Both the position numbers and the translations under genes were made by a program. DNA of 37,219 nt from JABHCC01 sp964444375 (lineage in GTDB: Bacteria; Bacteroidota; Bacteroidia; Bacteroidales; UBA12481). The stretch lies in contig CAYUGX010000008.1 of the NCBI GenBank assembly GCA_964444375.1, positions 1-37,219 of the forward strand, read 5' to 3'. Below are positions 23,873 through 32,425 of this stretch, in pieces; the stretch's first letter is position 1, and each line of letters begins with the position of its first letter. Below the pieces are notes generated by a model. The model searched no databases. It saw nothing but the letters and a program-made list of their open reading frames with translations, and was not told where the DNA came from.

Positions 23873-25294
23873 GTGCTGGGTGCTTGGTATTTGGTGATTT
23901 TTTTTGTGGTCTTTATGAGTGCTTGCAATTCGGGGCGACATCAGATTCCGATTACCACCAACTCAGATGAAGCCAGGCAATTGTTCGTTGAAGGAAGGTA
24001 TTGGTTTGAAAATGCGTTATTAGACAGGGCGGACTCCTTATTGGAAATAGCACTTCAATTTGATCCTGATTTTGCATTGGCATATTTATTTCTGAGCGCA
24101 CAGAACGGTTTACCGAAAGCAAAAGAACTGGCCTCCACGGTAAGTGAGGGTGAAGCACTTTTAATAGAACTATTCGAAGCCTTTTATCAAGAAGACTCAG
24201 CCAGGCACCGCAGGGCAAATGACAATTTGATTCAGCTGTTTCCAAAAGACAAACACTTGCGCTACCTGGTTGGTCTTGGATTGAGCGGGTGGGACAGCAG
24301 TCAGTCAATTTATCATTTGCGAAAAGCAATCGATATTGATCCCAATTTTGCCCCACCCTACAATCTATTGGCTTTTAAGCTATATCCACTAGGTTTATAC
24401 GATGAAGCGCTCGAATGCCTGGAAAAATATCTCGATTTTCATCCTAACTCAGGAAATGCCAATGATTCTTTTGCTGAAATGCTCATGCGAACGGGCGACC
24501 TTCAGCGTGCCATAGTGCACTATCGAAGAGTGGTTGACATCGATCCTTACTTTTCTTTTGCCTATGTCAAAATCGCCTGGATCTACCTTCAATTGGGTGA
24601 TCTAAATCAAGCACGGTTTTGGATCGAACAACTAGCCAATAACAATTTTCGTCAGAACGAAGTAAGCTATGCCAGGAGCATGTGGGCCAACATTGCATTC
24701 ATCCAGGGTAATACAGACAGGGCTATCGAGATGATGGATCAATACAATCATCATCCCAGTGTGGCAAATGATCCGGAAGGAGTGGTGAGAAATACCCTAT
24801 ACAAAGGTTGGTATGCTTTCATGGGAGATCGGCCTGATAAGGCAATTGAAACTTTTACTCATGGTTTCGAACTACTGAAGAACATTTCTGATATTGAATC
24901 GCAAGAATCATATGGTTTGCGACTGCACTGTAGCCTCAGTTTATTATACGGGAAAGAGTCAGAAATAAAAAAATCTGAAGAACATCTGAACCAGGCGAAG
25001 CAAATCTACCGCAGCAGGCAAAACTCTCCAGGGGATCAAGACTTTTTCAATTGTTGCCAGGCTGGGAATGCTATTCAGAAGGGGGATTATTCATCCGCCA
25101 TCAATTTTGTCAAGGTCTCAGCCACCCGAACTTCAATCATGCCGAAATATTATTTAGCTCTTGCCTATGATTCGTCTGGGCAATATGACCAGGCCATTGA
25201 GTACTATACCCTCACCTATCAAAGTTTCAGTACCACCTTTACCGGTTTCTTTTTTAACACTTGCAAAAATCGCCTGGATGAGTTGAAAAATTAG
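23873..25294 (+). CDS. TPR lipoprotein of the SPTRHQ family, copy 3
   Basis: The product has 473 residues from GTG 23873; GTG 23894 is an alternative giving a shorter signal. The lipobox is MSAC, then NSGRHQIPITTNSDEARQLF, the family N-terminal motif. The TPR units include HLRKAIDIDPNFAPPYNLLA, ALECLEKYLDFHPNSGNAND and AIVHYRRVVDIDPYFSFAYV, and it ends TGFFFNTCKNRLDELKN. It starts 15 nt after the response regulator, so it is most likely third in the kinase operon. The leader between them is a GGTGCTGGG/GGTGCTTGG word repeat that runs into the start of the gene, so repeat growth may have shaped the start codon. Placement suggests it is an output, or an envelope partner, of the two-component pair. 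It faces the SUMF1-like gene with an 11-nt gap. Confidence 0.85.
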   Translation: MLGAWYLVIFFVVFMSACNSGRHQIPITTNSDEARQLFVEGRYWFENALLDRADSLLEIALQFDPDFALAYLFLSAQNGLPKAKELASTVSEGEALLIELFEAFYQEDSARHRRANDNLIQLFPKDKHLRYLVGLGLSGWDSSQSIYHLRKAIDIDPNFAPPYNLLAFKLYPLGLYDEALECLEKYLDFHPNSGNANDSFAEMLMRTGDLQRAIVHYRRVVDIDPYFSFAYVKIAWIYLQLGDLNQARFWIEQLANNNFRQNEVSYARSMWANIAFIQGNTDRAIEMMDQYNHHPSVANDPEGVVRNTLYKGWYAFMGDRPDKAIETFTHGFELLKNISDIESQESYGLRLHCSLSLLYGKESEIKKSEEHLNQAKQIYRSRQNSPGDQDFFNCCQAGNAIQKGDYSSAINFVKVSATRTSIMPKYYLALAYDSSGQYDQAIEYYTLTYQSFSTTFTGFFFNTCKNRLDELKN

Positions 25295-25305
25295 ACGCTT
25301 CTTGT

Positions 25306-26727
25306 TTATAACACCAACAACTTAAGCTGTTGCTGATTAGTCAAAACGTAATACAATCCAGCTGGCCAGGATTCTACTGAAACTCTCATTTTTCCACGCA
25401 GTTCTTTAGTCCAAACAACTTTGCCTGTGACTGAGATAACTTTGACAACTTGAACCCGTTCATTCGGCACATCCAAAAAGAAATAGCTATCGCATGGATT
25501 TGGGAAGAGGTCAACACCCTTTTCATACCCAATCTCTTCAACGCCAGAGGCAATGTATGCTCCGGCTATTCGAAAACCAAAATGATCATTCCCCCGGGCT
25601 TCCTCGTCAGAAAACCTCATGGCCGATTGCAGAGTGGCTTCGTGGTAATTCCATGATCCTCCGCGCCAACATCGTAAGGTTGAACCATCGACATTAATGA
25701 GTGGATCAGTCACCGGCTCAATTTCATAGGGTGCAACATAATGGTCTGCAATCCACTCCCAGACATTTCCTGCCAGGTTATAAAGTCCAAAGGGATTTTG
25801 TCTACCACTAATCGCTGCTCGAACATGGTGAGTGGCTACTTGCAATTGGTCTTGATTCCAATTCGCATCAGCAACATCGGCTCCATCATGGACCCCAAAC
25901 ACAAAACCCTGGCCACCCTGAGCGGCATACTCCCACTGAGCCTCGGTTGGCAAACTCATTTGGTAATACTCGGCAAAAGCCTTTGCTCCCCACCAACGGA
26001 TGAAAGTAACTGGCCACTTAGCAACTTCTTCGACTGTGGGTAGATTTACGGCAGCTTCAGGATTGGTTTCGGTCCACCCGGCCAACTCATCCGAAAGGTT
26101 ATTCCCTGCCCCACTCCAATCGTCAAAATCATTCTGTTCTTCACCTGAATAGGTTCCTTTCGATGTACCATAATCCCTGTAGGTGCAGAGATTGTACCAG
26201 TGAAAATCATTGACATCATGGGGATTTCTCACGTAAAACTGATTGGTCGACTCATTGAATCCTATGTAGGCAGTATTCAAGGGATTTTCAGGTTCAATAC
26301 CCCCCGTAAAGGGATCTCCGTCACCATCTTCATCATTGTGATCTTTCATGACCCGTGTGCCATCAAGAGTATATAAGGTTTTGTCGGGATAGGTCGAACT
26401 GGAAGTCCCCCGAATCAGTCTCTTGTCTTTATCCGGACCGATGGACCCAACCACTATTGTGATGAGCCCTTCGGCATAAGCAGAATTGAGAAATTCAACA
26501 TATTGTGCATTGGTAATTTCGGCTTCACTCATTGAATAGGGCGACAAGGTTACCTGATGTTCAGGTGCAGCTGCCTTTTGATCAGGTGAGCCAAACAGCT
26601 TATCAGAACCCATGGTAAATGTAGCACCTGGGATATCTTTCATTACAATGGTCTCGGGTAGATTTTGGCCAGAAAGGCCTATCGAAGTCAAGGAAATTAG
26701 GGCAAGACAGGTTATAATTGATTTCAT
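25306..26727 (-). CDS. Secreted SUMF1/FGE-like protein with T9SS sorting tail
   Basis: The product has 473 residues when started at ATG 26727 (MKSIITCLALISLTSIGLSG, a Sec signal); an earlier in-frame ATG at 26811 would overlap the upstream gene. Residues about 27-395 form a formylglycine-generating-enzyme-like (SUMF1) domain: IPGATFTMGSDKLFGSPDQK at the start, LPTEAQWEYAAQGGQ, GLYNLAGNVWEWIADHY, then WRGGSWNYHEA and HFGFRIAG. The pair of active-site cysteines found after the GGSW region in true FGEs is absent here, so sulfatase activation is unlikely; a binding or structural role is more plausible. The end is a T9SS tail (LFPNPCDSYFFLDV, then PAGLYYVLT). There is a long insertion between the early and late parts (about 75-235). 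It follows the methyltransferase gene by 61 nt on the same strand. Confidence 0.85.
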   Translation of the reverse strand: MKSIITCLALISLTSIGLSGQNLPETIVMKDIPGATFTMGSDKLFGSPDQKAAAPEHQVTLSPYSMSEAEITNAQYVEFLNSAYAEGLITIVVGSIGPDKDKRLIRGTSSSTYPDKTLYTLDGTRVMKDHNDEDGDGDPFTGGIEPENPLNTAYIGFNESTNQFYVRNPHDVNDFHWYNLCTYRDYGTSKGTYSGEEQNDFDDWSGAGNNLSDELAGWTETNPEAAVNLPTVEEVAKWPVTFIRWWGAKAFAEYYQMSLPTEAQWEYAAQGGQGFVFGVHDGADVADANWNQDQLQVATHHVRAAISGRQNPFGLYNLAGNVWEWIADHYVAPYEIEPVTDPLINVDGSTLRCWRGGSWNYHEATLQSAMRFSDEEARGNDHFGFRIAGAYIASGVEEIGYEKGVDLFPNPCDSYFFLDVPNERVQVVKVISVTGKVVWTKELRGKMRVSVESWPAGLYYVLTNQQQLKLLVL

Positions 26728-26788
26728 CGTGTACCGGTTCTTGAATAAGAAACAAACACCATCACATAAGGTTCCTTTGAGCTCTTTT

Positions 26789-27796
26789 TCACCGAAGTCT
26801 ATAAGCCGCATCCCTGTAAGCTATAACATTTTCATAACTGGTCTGAATGGGTATTTCACATCCGGCTGATACGATTCCCCTGCCGGATGTTTGCTGATGA
26901 CAAGATTTAACACTCGCAGCAATTACATCAGGGGTTCCATTCAAGATGACTGAAACCGGATCTGTGTTGCCCGATAATACCTGTTTTGGCCCAAGATGCT
27001 GTACATAATCTGACATATCACCCACCAGGTGATCTACATCGATAATGTCGGCACCGGTAGCAATCATATCCGGCAGGATAGCAGACGTATTACCGCAAAT
27101 ATGCAGCTTAGCAAGGGCACCTAATGAATGGGCGTGATCAATCAATTGCTTTTCACGCTCGACAATGAAATCACGGTACAGATCTGGCGAGATCTGTGAA
27201 CATACCGCATCACCAATGCCAATGCAATGGGCCCCGGCGCTTACCTGAGCGGTAATGAAATTCTGGGCAAACTCGGTGATGATATCCAATGCGCGCTTCA
27301 TTTGATCGGGATAGAGATAAAAATCCATCATGGCACTGCTTAAATTGCGTATATCACAATACTCAGCCAACGGCCCCTCAACCCAGCCGCAAATGAAGTA
27401 CTCATCACCCACTTTGTCATGAAAAAGTTCAATTTCTTTGATGCGGGTTTTTACCCGTTCTGCCTGGCTAAGATCGGGTATAACCAAACCATCGATATCT
27501 GCGATATCATTTAGCACCATTTCTTTAGGAATCGGCAAGCCATTCAGGGGGTATTCCACTTTAACCCCAAATGCCTCCGATTCGGTATAGGGATCAGACA
27601 TTACGTTGACCCAGTCGTAGCCAAAGGATTTGGCGCACCTGATATTGGCCTCTACCTTCGTGGAGGGATCAAGGATAAAATCACGATAATTCACCCTGGC
27701 AAATTGTGCGGTAAACTGCATGAAGATCGGATGGAAAGGAGGTCGATCTACTTTTTTGTTTTCGATAAAATTGAGTGTACGTTGCAATGCATTCAT
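26789..27796 (-). CDS. UroD/MtaA-type zinc methyltransferase-like protein
   Basis: The product has 335 residues from ATG 27796. This start lies one base after the TGA of the oxidoreductase gene (TGATATG); an upstream in-frame ATG would overlap that gene by over 60 nt. The sequence belongs to the uroporphyrinogen-decarboxylase fold family, but it carries His232-x-Cys234 (LHICGNT) and Cys313 (SAGCEIP). These are the zinc ligands of the MtaA/MtbA/CmuA corrinoid-methyltransferase branch, not of haem-pathway UroD. Related proteins sit beside Gfo/Idh/MocA genes in Bacteroidota and Planctomycetota gene clusters and are uncharacterised. No corrinoid protein or MtaB-like partner is present here. Predicted cytoplasmic, which contrasts with the exported oxidoreductase next door. 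Confidence 0.85.
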   Translation of the reverse strand: MNALQRTLNFIENKKVDRPPFHPIFMQFTAQFARVNYRDFILDPSTKVEANIRCAKSFGYDWVNVMSDPYTESEAFGVKVEYPLNGLPIPKEMVLNDIADIDGLVIPDLSQAERVKTRIKEIELFHDKVGDEYFICGWVEGPLAEYCDIRNLSSAMMDFYLYPDQMKRALDIITEFAQNFITAQVSAGAHCIGIGDAVCSQISPDLYRDFIVEREKQLIDHAHSLGALAKLHICGNTSAILPDMIATGADIIDVDHLVGDMSDYVQHLGPKQVLSGNTDPVSVILNGTPDVIAASVKSCHQQTSGRGIVSAGCEIPIQTSYENVIAYRDAAYRLR

Positions 27797-27797
27797 A

Positions 27798-29075
27798 TCA
27801 TTTGAATTGAGACCAATCAATTCGGGTAGGTAATTCTGCATTTGAATGGTAATTCTCATCCCAGGTTATTGACTCCCCTTTAGTGGCTGATTCGCGTCCC
27901 ATTATGGCTGATAAAGTCGAGTTTACTGATGATTGTATTTCATTTATATACCTGCCGGATGTGATGCTATCAATAAATGATTTGCCTTTGTTCGGATCGG
28001 CGTCATGTAAGGCAGATGTAAACACACCTGCCAGTCTCTGGGCCTCTGTCAGTTCTGAACCTGCTGTTCTGGCTATTCCTGAATCCCACCTATTGGAGCC
28101 ATTAATGAACACGCCACCCGAATAATGAGCCTCACCAATGCCCTCGGCACCAATGAAACGAGCACAAACATCTCCAAAATGGGGGCCAACCTGGCTGGCG
28201 TGAACGCTTACATTAATCCCTTTCGCATATTTAAACAAGACCTGATAATTGGTCCAGGCATCCCCAAAATCAAGGGCCCCTTTGCTACCGCCAATACCTG
28301 TTGCTTCAAGGGGTTTATCATCAAGAGTCCAATTGCAAACATCAATCATATGGATGGCCTGATCGAGAAATATTCCCCCTGATAAAGCCCTGAATTTATA
28401 TTGATTGCGAATACGTGCTTCATCATAGCCACCTGTTCCTTTTGGTTTAAGGGGGATTCCTGAAGAATAATAGTGAAGTTCAGCACTCAGCAGGTCGCCG
28501 ATAGCTCCTGATTGAATGCGTTTTACCAATTCGATATACGGGGAGGCCCGTCTGATCTGAAAACCCACGGTCATACTCAGTTTTCCGTCGTACTGCTTAG
28601 CGGCTTGTTCCAATTTTCGGCACCCAGCCACATCAGGAGATACGGGTTTCTCACAATACACATGCTTTCCTGCTTGAAGTGCAGCAATGGTAAACTCCGC
28701 GTGCGTATATGCCGGTGAAGATATTAATACAGCATCTACATCGTTGCGACTGAGCAACTGTTCATACGCATCTGGTCCCACATAGGTAGCCGAACTGGGA
28801 ATAGCAGAGAATCCCTTTGATAGGTTCTGCTCGTTGAGCACTTTTTTTGACCAATCGAGCTTCTCCCGAAACAAATCAGCCATCGCGACGATTTGAACAG
28901 GTGCATGAGTTGACATGGTTCTGATCACGCCAGTTCCGCGTCCTCCGCATCCAATGATCCCCATCCGGATGGCTGAATTCGCTCTGGATCCGAAAGCGAC
29001 GGCAGGTGAAACGATCGTGATCATTGAGGCCAGTCCGGCCTGTTTAGCAAATGTTCGTCGGGCTATTTTATTCAT
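27798..29075 (-). CDS. Tat-exported Gfo/Idh/MocA-family oxidoreductase
   Basis: The product has 425 residues. The N-terminus MNKIARRTFAKQAGLASMIT has the twin Arg and a hydrophobic stretch of a Tat signal. The Rossmann part begins RMGIIGCGGRGTGVIRTMST, then EKPVSPDVAGCRKLEQAAK carries the Glu-Lys-Pro motif with the catalytic-region Lys. The C-terminal domain has LSGGIFLDQAIHMIDVCNWT, typical of the family. Members use NAD(P) to oxidise or reduce sugars, inositols or related polyols; a folded enzyme with bound cofactor explains Tat export. The gene heads the minus-strand group with the methyltransferase and the SUMF1-like protein. Its upstream gap (29076-29294) is shared with the divergent lipoprotein; I see no clear regulatory site there. 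Confidence 0.9.
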   Translation of the reverse strand: MNKIARRTFAKQAGLASMITIVSPAVAFGSRANSAIRMGIIGCGGRGTGVIRTMSTHAPVQIVAMADLFREKLDWSKKVLNEQNLSKGFSAIPSSATYVGPDAYEQLLSRNDVDAVLISSPAYTHAEFTIAALQAGKHVYCEKPVSPDVAGCRKLEQAAKQYDGKLSMTVGFQIRRASPYIELVKRIQSGAIGDLLSAELHYYSSGIPLKPKGTGGYDEARIRNQYKFRALSGGIFLDQAIHMIDVCNWTLDDKPLEATGIGGSKGALDFGDAWTNYQVLFKYAKGINVSVHASQVGPHFGDVCARFIGAEGIGEAHYSGGVFINGSNRWDSGIARTAGSELTEAQRLAGVFTSALHDADPNKGKSFIDSITSGRYINEIQSSVNSTLSAIMGRESATKGESITWDENYHSNAELPTRIDWSQFK

Positions 29076-29294
29076 TGTTGTAGGTGCTTTAGTGATCTCT
29101 TATGGTTACATAACAAACATACAAAACCCCATAGGAGATTGAATCATATCTTAGAGAATTTCCACCATCAATAAGGGTTTTCCAGAAAATAATCGCAGCA
29201 TCATTCAGGAACTGTTCATTTCCTTCTCACTACTAGTGATTTAGTGACTTTGGCCCAAACCTTGGTAAACTCCCTAAACTTATAATTGGAAATA

Positions 29295-31430
29295 ATGAAA
29301 AAAGTAAACCTATTGCTATTTGCTATTGCCGCTATTTTTCTGGGTAGTTGCCAGCAAGATTTGCCTGAACCTGCAGGCGAACAAGACGTGGTTATTAACA
29401 TCAGTCCGGGTGAAAAAGGATTGAAAAGTGGTGCAGATTGCTTAGAAGAAGCTGACTATGCACTGCTTAAATTGGTTGGAATCGAAGAACCACTGGTGCT
29501 CGACATTTTAGAGATCAATGGAACGCTATACACAGCAGCCATGAAACTAGCTCCAGGATCTTACATCCTGGAAGAATTCTTTTTGATGAAGAATGCTGAA
29601 CCCGAAGACATCGTGGTCAGTGCTTCACCTCACATCGACTCTGACTATGGGGAGTTTGTTGTGAATCCTGTTCATATCCCTTTCGAAGTTGGCGCATTTG
29701 TTAAGGCTGAGATCAGCGTTGACGTGTTGTGCTTTGATGAAGCCGAATCAGAAGAATTCGGATTTACCTGGTTCAAAATCAATGTATACACACTGAGAGA
29801 AGGTCTGTTCTTTGGTGACCATTGTTCAGAAGTATTTGCCGAATATGCCGGTTCAAAATATGGAGATGATCCTAAATTTGACATGGCCGCGATTTATAAA
29901 ATTGAACTCTATTTAGATGAAGATGGTGACGAAACATACGAATTACTGGTTGGTAGCTTCAACAATTACGAAGATGAGAATGGCGAGATTTTAGTGGATG
30001 AATTAGGAAATCCTGTATACGTAACTACCGGCTCAGGATCTTCTGTTCCTCCATTGTCAGTATTTTATATCGACCGTCCAAATGTTGAAGACTATTTCAA
30101 ACTAGTTATTTCAGTTTACCAAAAAACCGATGCTGGATTCGACTATGTAGCTGGTGATCCCTGGTTTTTCACAGATGATATGAGTACTCTGGTTAATCAT
30201 CCCGGTCCAATTGATGGTTCTTCAGTAACCATTGAAACCGGTGCTGACGGTATCTACGATTTCATTTCAGGCCCTTGCGTGGTTTCTGAATTTGACTTTG
30301 AGGTTGAAGATCCAGGAAACGGCGATGATGCAGAAGTTTGTGGTCATCTCTACCTGGATACCAACGGAAATGGTACCCAAGACCAAGATGAGCCTGATTT
30401 GGCTAATGTGGATGTTATCATTACCGCCTCAAACGGTGATACCCAAACCGTAAGCAGTGATGCCAATGGTGACTGGTGTGCTACTGTTCCTCCAGGACAA
30501 ACTAGTGCTGATGTGGATGAAAACGATCCTGATTATCCTACCGGATATACCCAAACTGAAGGTTATGATCCAACTACGATTGATGTAGTAACAGGTCAAC
30601 CAAATGATGGCGGAATCGATGGCTATTACTTCCCAACTGACGATTGTGATGATTGTGACGGTGGATTAGTCTATCTGAAACTGCGTTACGATGGGTCAGG
30701 TTCAGTAAGCATTGAAGTCAAAGACGACAATGAAACCTATTTCAGCGATGTTGTTCTTGGTGGAAATGAGTTTTCATTCGAAGGAACCAAAGATGATGGT
30801 AAATTCGAAAAGAACAATCTAGAAATTTACATAGATGGTCAACTCAATACAGAGATCCATGTGAGTTGTTCACAAGACGTGAATCCCGGTCTTTCTTTCG
30901 GTGACTTTACGATTACCGATGCTATAGACGTCAAAGGAAATCATATCTGTCCTGCAGATGATGATGACAATGGCGGCGGAGATGGTGGCAGTGAAACCGC
31001 CTTCGGTTATGATTCCAACGCCGGTGTTGCTACTTGCTTCTTAGACATCAATGACCTTCAAAACCAGCGTTGGGGATGGACAAACCAGTACGAGGGCGAC
31101 AAAGACAAAAAGTATGAGATTAAGCTTTATGCTGGTGCAGCACATTGTAACCCCAATACTGAAGTTGGCAAATTCAAATTTGAAGTGAAGAACGGAAAGA
31201 TCAAGGATATGAAATTTGATTTGGATGATGAATACAAATTGGCGGATGCACATGTGTATGTCGGTGAAGACATCTTACCAATAAAGAACGGATCGTATAC
31301 TGTATCACCAGGTCAGTTTACTTTGAAAAAAGATGGCCTCAATGATGACAAGTATGAGTTTCCAGATGAAATCGATATGCACGATGAAGATTTCTACCTG
31401 ATCGCTCACTGCACTGTAGTGGATAAATAA
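29295..31430 (+). CDS. Large acidic lipoprotein with SdrD-B-like domain
   Basis: The product has 711 residues from ATG 29295 (an in-frame TTG lies 9 nt earlier). The signal MKKVNLLLFAIAAIFLGSCQ has lipobox Cys19. Residues about 25-330 are beta-rich and acidic, resembling large Bacteroidota surface proteins. Residues about 346-450 match an SdrD-B-like/Cna-B-type domain (VCGHLYLDTNGNGTQDQDEP), whose DxNxxGxxDxxE-like run suggests Ca binding. Next come a DDCDDCDGG stretch and a second acidic linker near DDDDNGGGDGG, then a C-terminal domain repeating the YEGDKDKKYEIKLY style. It is probably exposed on the cell surface or anchored in the outer membrane. It has a strong terminator after it (31453-31486). 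Function unknown. Confidence 0.85.
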   Translation: MKKVNLLLFAIAAIFLGSCQQDLPEPAGEQDVVINISPGEKGLKSGADCLEEADYALLKLVGIEEPLVLDILEINGTLYTAAMKLAPGSYILEEFFLMKNAEPEDIVVSASPHIDSDYGEFVVNPVHIPFEVGAFVKAEISVDVLCFDEAESEEFGFTWFKINVYTLREGLFFGDHCSEVFAEYAGSKYGDDPKFDMAAIYKIELYLDEDGDETYELLVGSFNNYEDENGEILVDELGNPVYVTTGSGSSVPPLSVFYIDRPNVEDYFKLVISVYQKTDAGFDYVAGDPWFFTDDMSTLVNHPGPIDGSSVTIETGADGIYDFISGPCVVSEFDFEVEDPGNGDDAEVCGHLYLDTNGNGTQDQDEPDLANVDVIITASNGDTQTVSSDANGDWCATVPPGQTSADVDENDPDYPTGYTQTEGYDPTTIDVVTGQPNDGGIDGYYFPTDDCDDCDGGLVYLKLRYDGSGSVSIEVKDDNETYFSDVVLGGNEFSFEGTKDDGKFEKNNLEIYIDGQLNTEIHVSCSQDVNPGLSFGDFTITDAIDVKGNHICPADDDDNGGGDGGSETAFGYDSNAGVATCFLDINDLQNQRWGWTNQYEGDKDKKYEIKLYAGAAHCNPNTEVGKFKFEVKNGKIKDMKFDLDDEYKLADAHVYVGEDILPIKNGSYTVSPGQFTLKKDGLNDDKYEFPDEIDMHDEDFYLIAHCTVVDK

Positions 31431-31452
31431 TCAATAACGAAACAACTATACG

Positions 31453-31486
31453 GAGGGTGTCAACATGTTGGCACCCTCTTTTTTTT
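31453..31486 (+). terminator. Rho-independent terminator after the acidic lipoprotein gene
   Basis: GAGGGTGTCAAC (31453-31464) pairs with GTTGGCACCCTC (31467-31478) with one G-T wobble, and is followed at once by a run of eight Ts (31479-31486). It is the clearest terminator in the window and separates the lipoprotein gene from the small-gene group downstream. Confidence 0.95.
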
Positions 31487-31522
31487 CTTTTATCTTGTTT
31501 GATGAATTAAAAGATAAATGGC

Positions 31523-31831
31523 ATGCTTGCAAGAAAATGTGTATTCATATTTGGACTTATTTTGGTAGGCTTTTCGGCTTGCCAAAAAGAAGAATCTGGC
31601 ATGGATTCCGGTACCATCACAGGGTACGACTTTAGAAAATGCATGTGTTGCGGAGGTTGGTTTGTGGAAATTGGAGATTCAACCTGGCGATTCGATCAGC
31701 TGCCTGAAGGATCAACACTCGAACTGGACCCATTCGACATGCCGGTAGCAGTTTGGCTTAGCTGGGAAAAGAAAGATCCGCAGTGCCTGGGAGATGAGAT
31801 TGTCGTGGATCAGATCACGAAACGAGAGTAA
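31523..31831 (+). CDS. Small lipoprotein with CMCCGG motif
   Basis: The product has 102 residues with a lipoprotein signal (LILVGFSAC, Cys20). The mature part has YDFRKCMCCGGWFVEIGDST, with C-x-C-C-G-G, a possible metal-binding or redox site. The stop overlaps an ATG (TAATG at 31829-31833), hinting at coupled translation with the next gene. Family not recognised. It lies after the terminator and so has its own promoter, which I cannot pinpoint. Confidence 0.75.
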   Translation: MLARKCVFIFGLILVGFSACQKEESGMDSGTITGYDFRKCMCCGGWFVEIGDSTWRFDQLPEGSTLELDPFDMPVAVWLSWEKKDPQCLGDEIVVDQITKRE

Positions 31832-31860
31832 TGAGGGCGGCATGGAATTTGATGCCAACG

Positions 31861-32421
31861 ATGAAAAAACTGAATAGCATGTTGAGGTATAGTCTAGTAA
31901 TTTTAGCAGTAAGCATTGGGGTATTGGCTTGTGAAAAGAAAACGATTGATAAACTACCTGATTGTCTTGACCAGTTCGGCGATTTTACACCAAACAACAA
32001 ACCAGATGATGGTGAGGTCGAATTCATCTTTTACGAAAATGCTGCCCTGGATGTTCAGGAAAATGATGGTCGTGTTTATTTTGAACAAGTCGAAGGAGAT
32101 CAGCTTGTCTTCAAATATGAATTTATTGCCGATGACAATCCGATGATTGCCGATGATGAATACGGTGAAATAGTCTGGTTTTCAGTTGATCCTGATCAAG
32201 ATACATTTGAGATTCATGCCAATAACTTCAAAAGAAATGATGCCCTATTTGGTCGAATGTGCTTCTGTGTCGATGGGGGTTTTCATCGAATTGATGAGGG
32301 CTGCATCTTTGGCAAAAAAACCAGCGAAACCACCTGGGAAGTTGCATTCGCCATTCAAACCAATACCGGATTCGAAACTTACACAAGAATGATTCAGGAA
32401 AGCTTTAATCTTGAACAGTAA
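31861..32421 (+). CDS. Small lipoprotein with CFCxDGG motif
   Basis: The product has 186 residues when started at ATG 31861, giving MKKLNSMLRYSLVILAVSIG with lipobox VLAC (Cys24). ATG 31831, overlapping the previous stop, would add 10 residues and cannot be excluded. The mature protein is acidic and beta-rich; near the C-terminus it has RMCFCVDGGFHRIDEGC, a Cys-rich stretch that echoes CMCCGG in the gene before it. The two may therefore act together or share a metal or redox role, which is inference. It ends 4 nt before the HD-hydrolase ATG, so the group looks like one operon. Confidence 0.75.
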   Translation: MKKLNSMLRYSLVILAVSIGVLACEKKTIDKLPDCLDQFGDFTPNNKPDDGEVEFIFYENAALDVQENDGRVYFEQVEGDQLVFKYEFIADDNPMIADDEYGEIVWFSVDPDQDTFEIHANNFKRNDALFGRMCFCVDGGFHRIDEGCIFGKKTSETTWEVAFAIQTNTGFETYTRMIQESFNLEQ

Positions 32422-32425
32422 CGCC

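Noticed and set aside
25306..26727. Active formylglycine-generating enzyme
   Set aside because: The catalytic cysteine pair is missing and no sulfatase gene is in the window.
26789..27796. Haem-pathway uroporphyrinogen decarboxylase
   Set aside because: The zinc-ligand pattern HxCG and GCEIP belongs to the methyltransferase branch, and no haem genes are near.
29240..29294. Promoter core for the acidic lipoprotein (TTTG at 29249, TATAATTG at 29281)
   Set aside because: The spacing is too wide and would leave almost no leader before the start codon.
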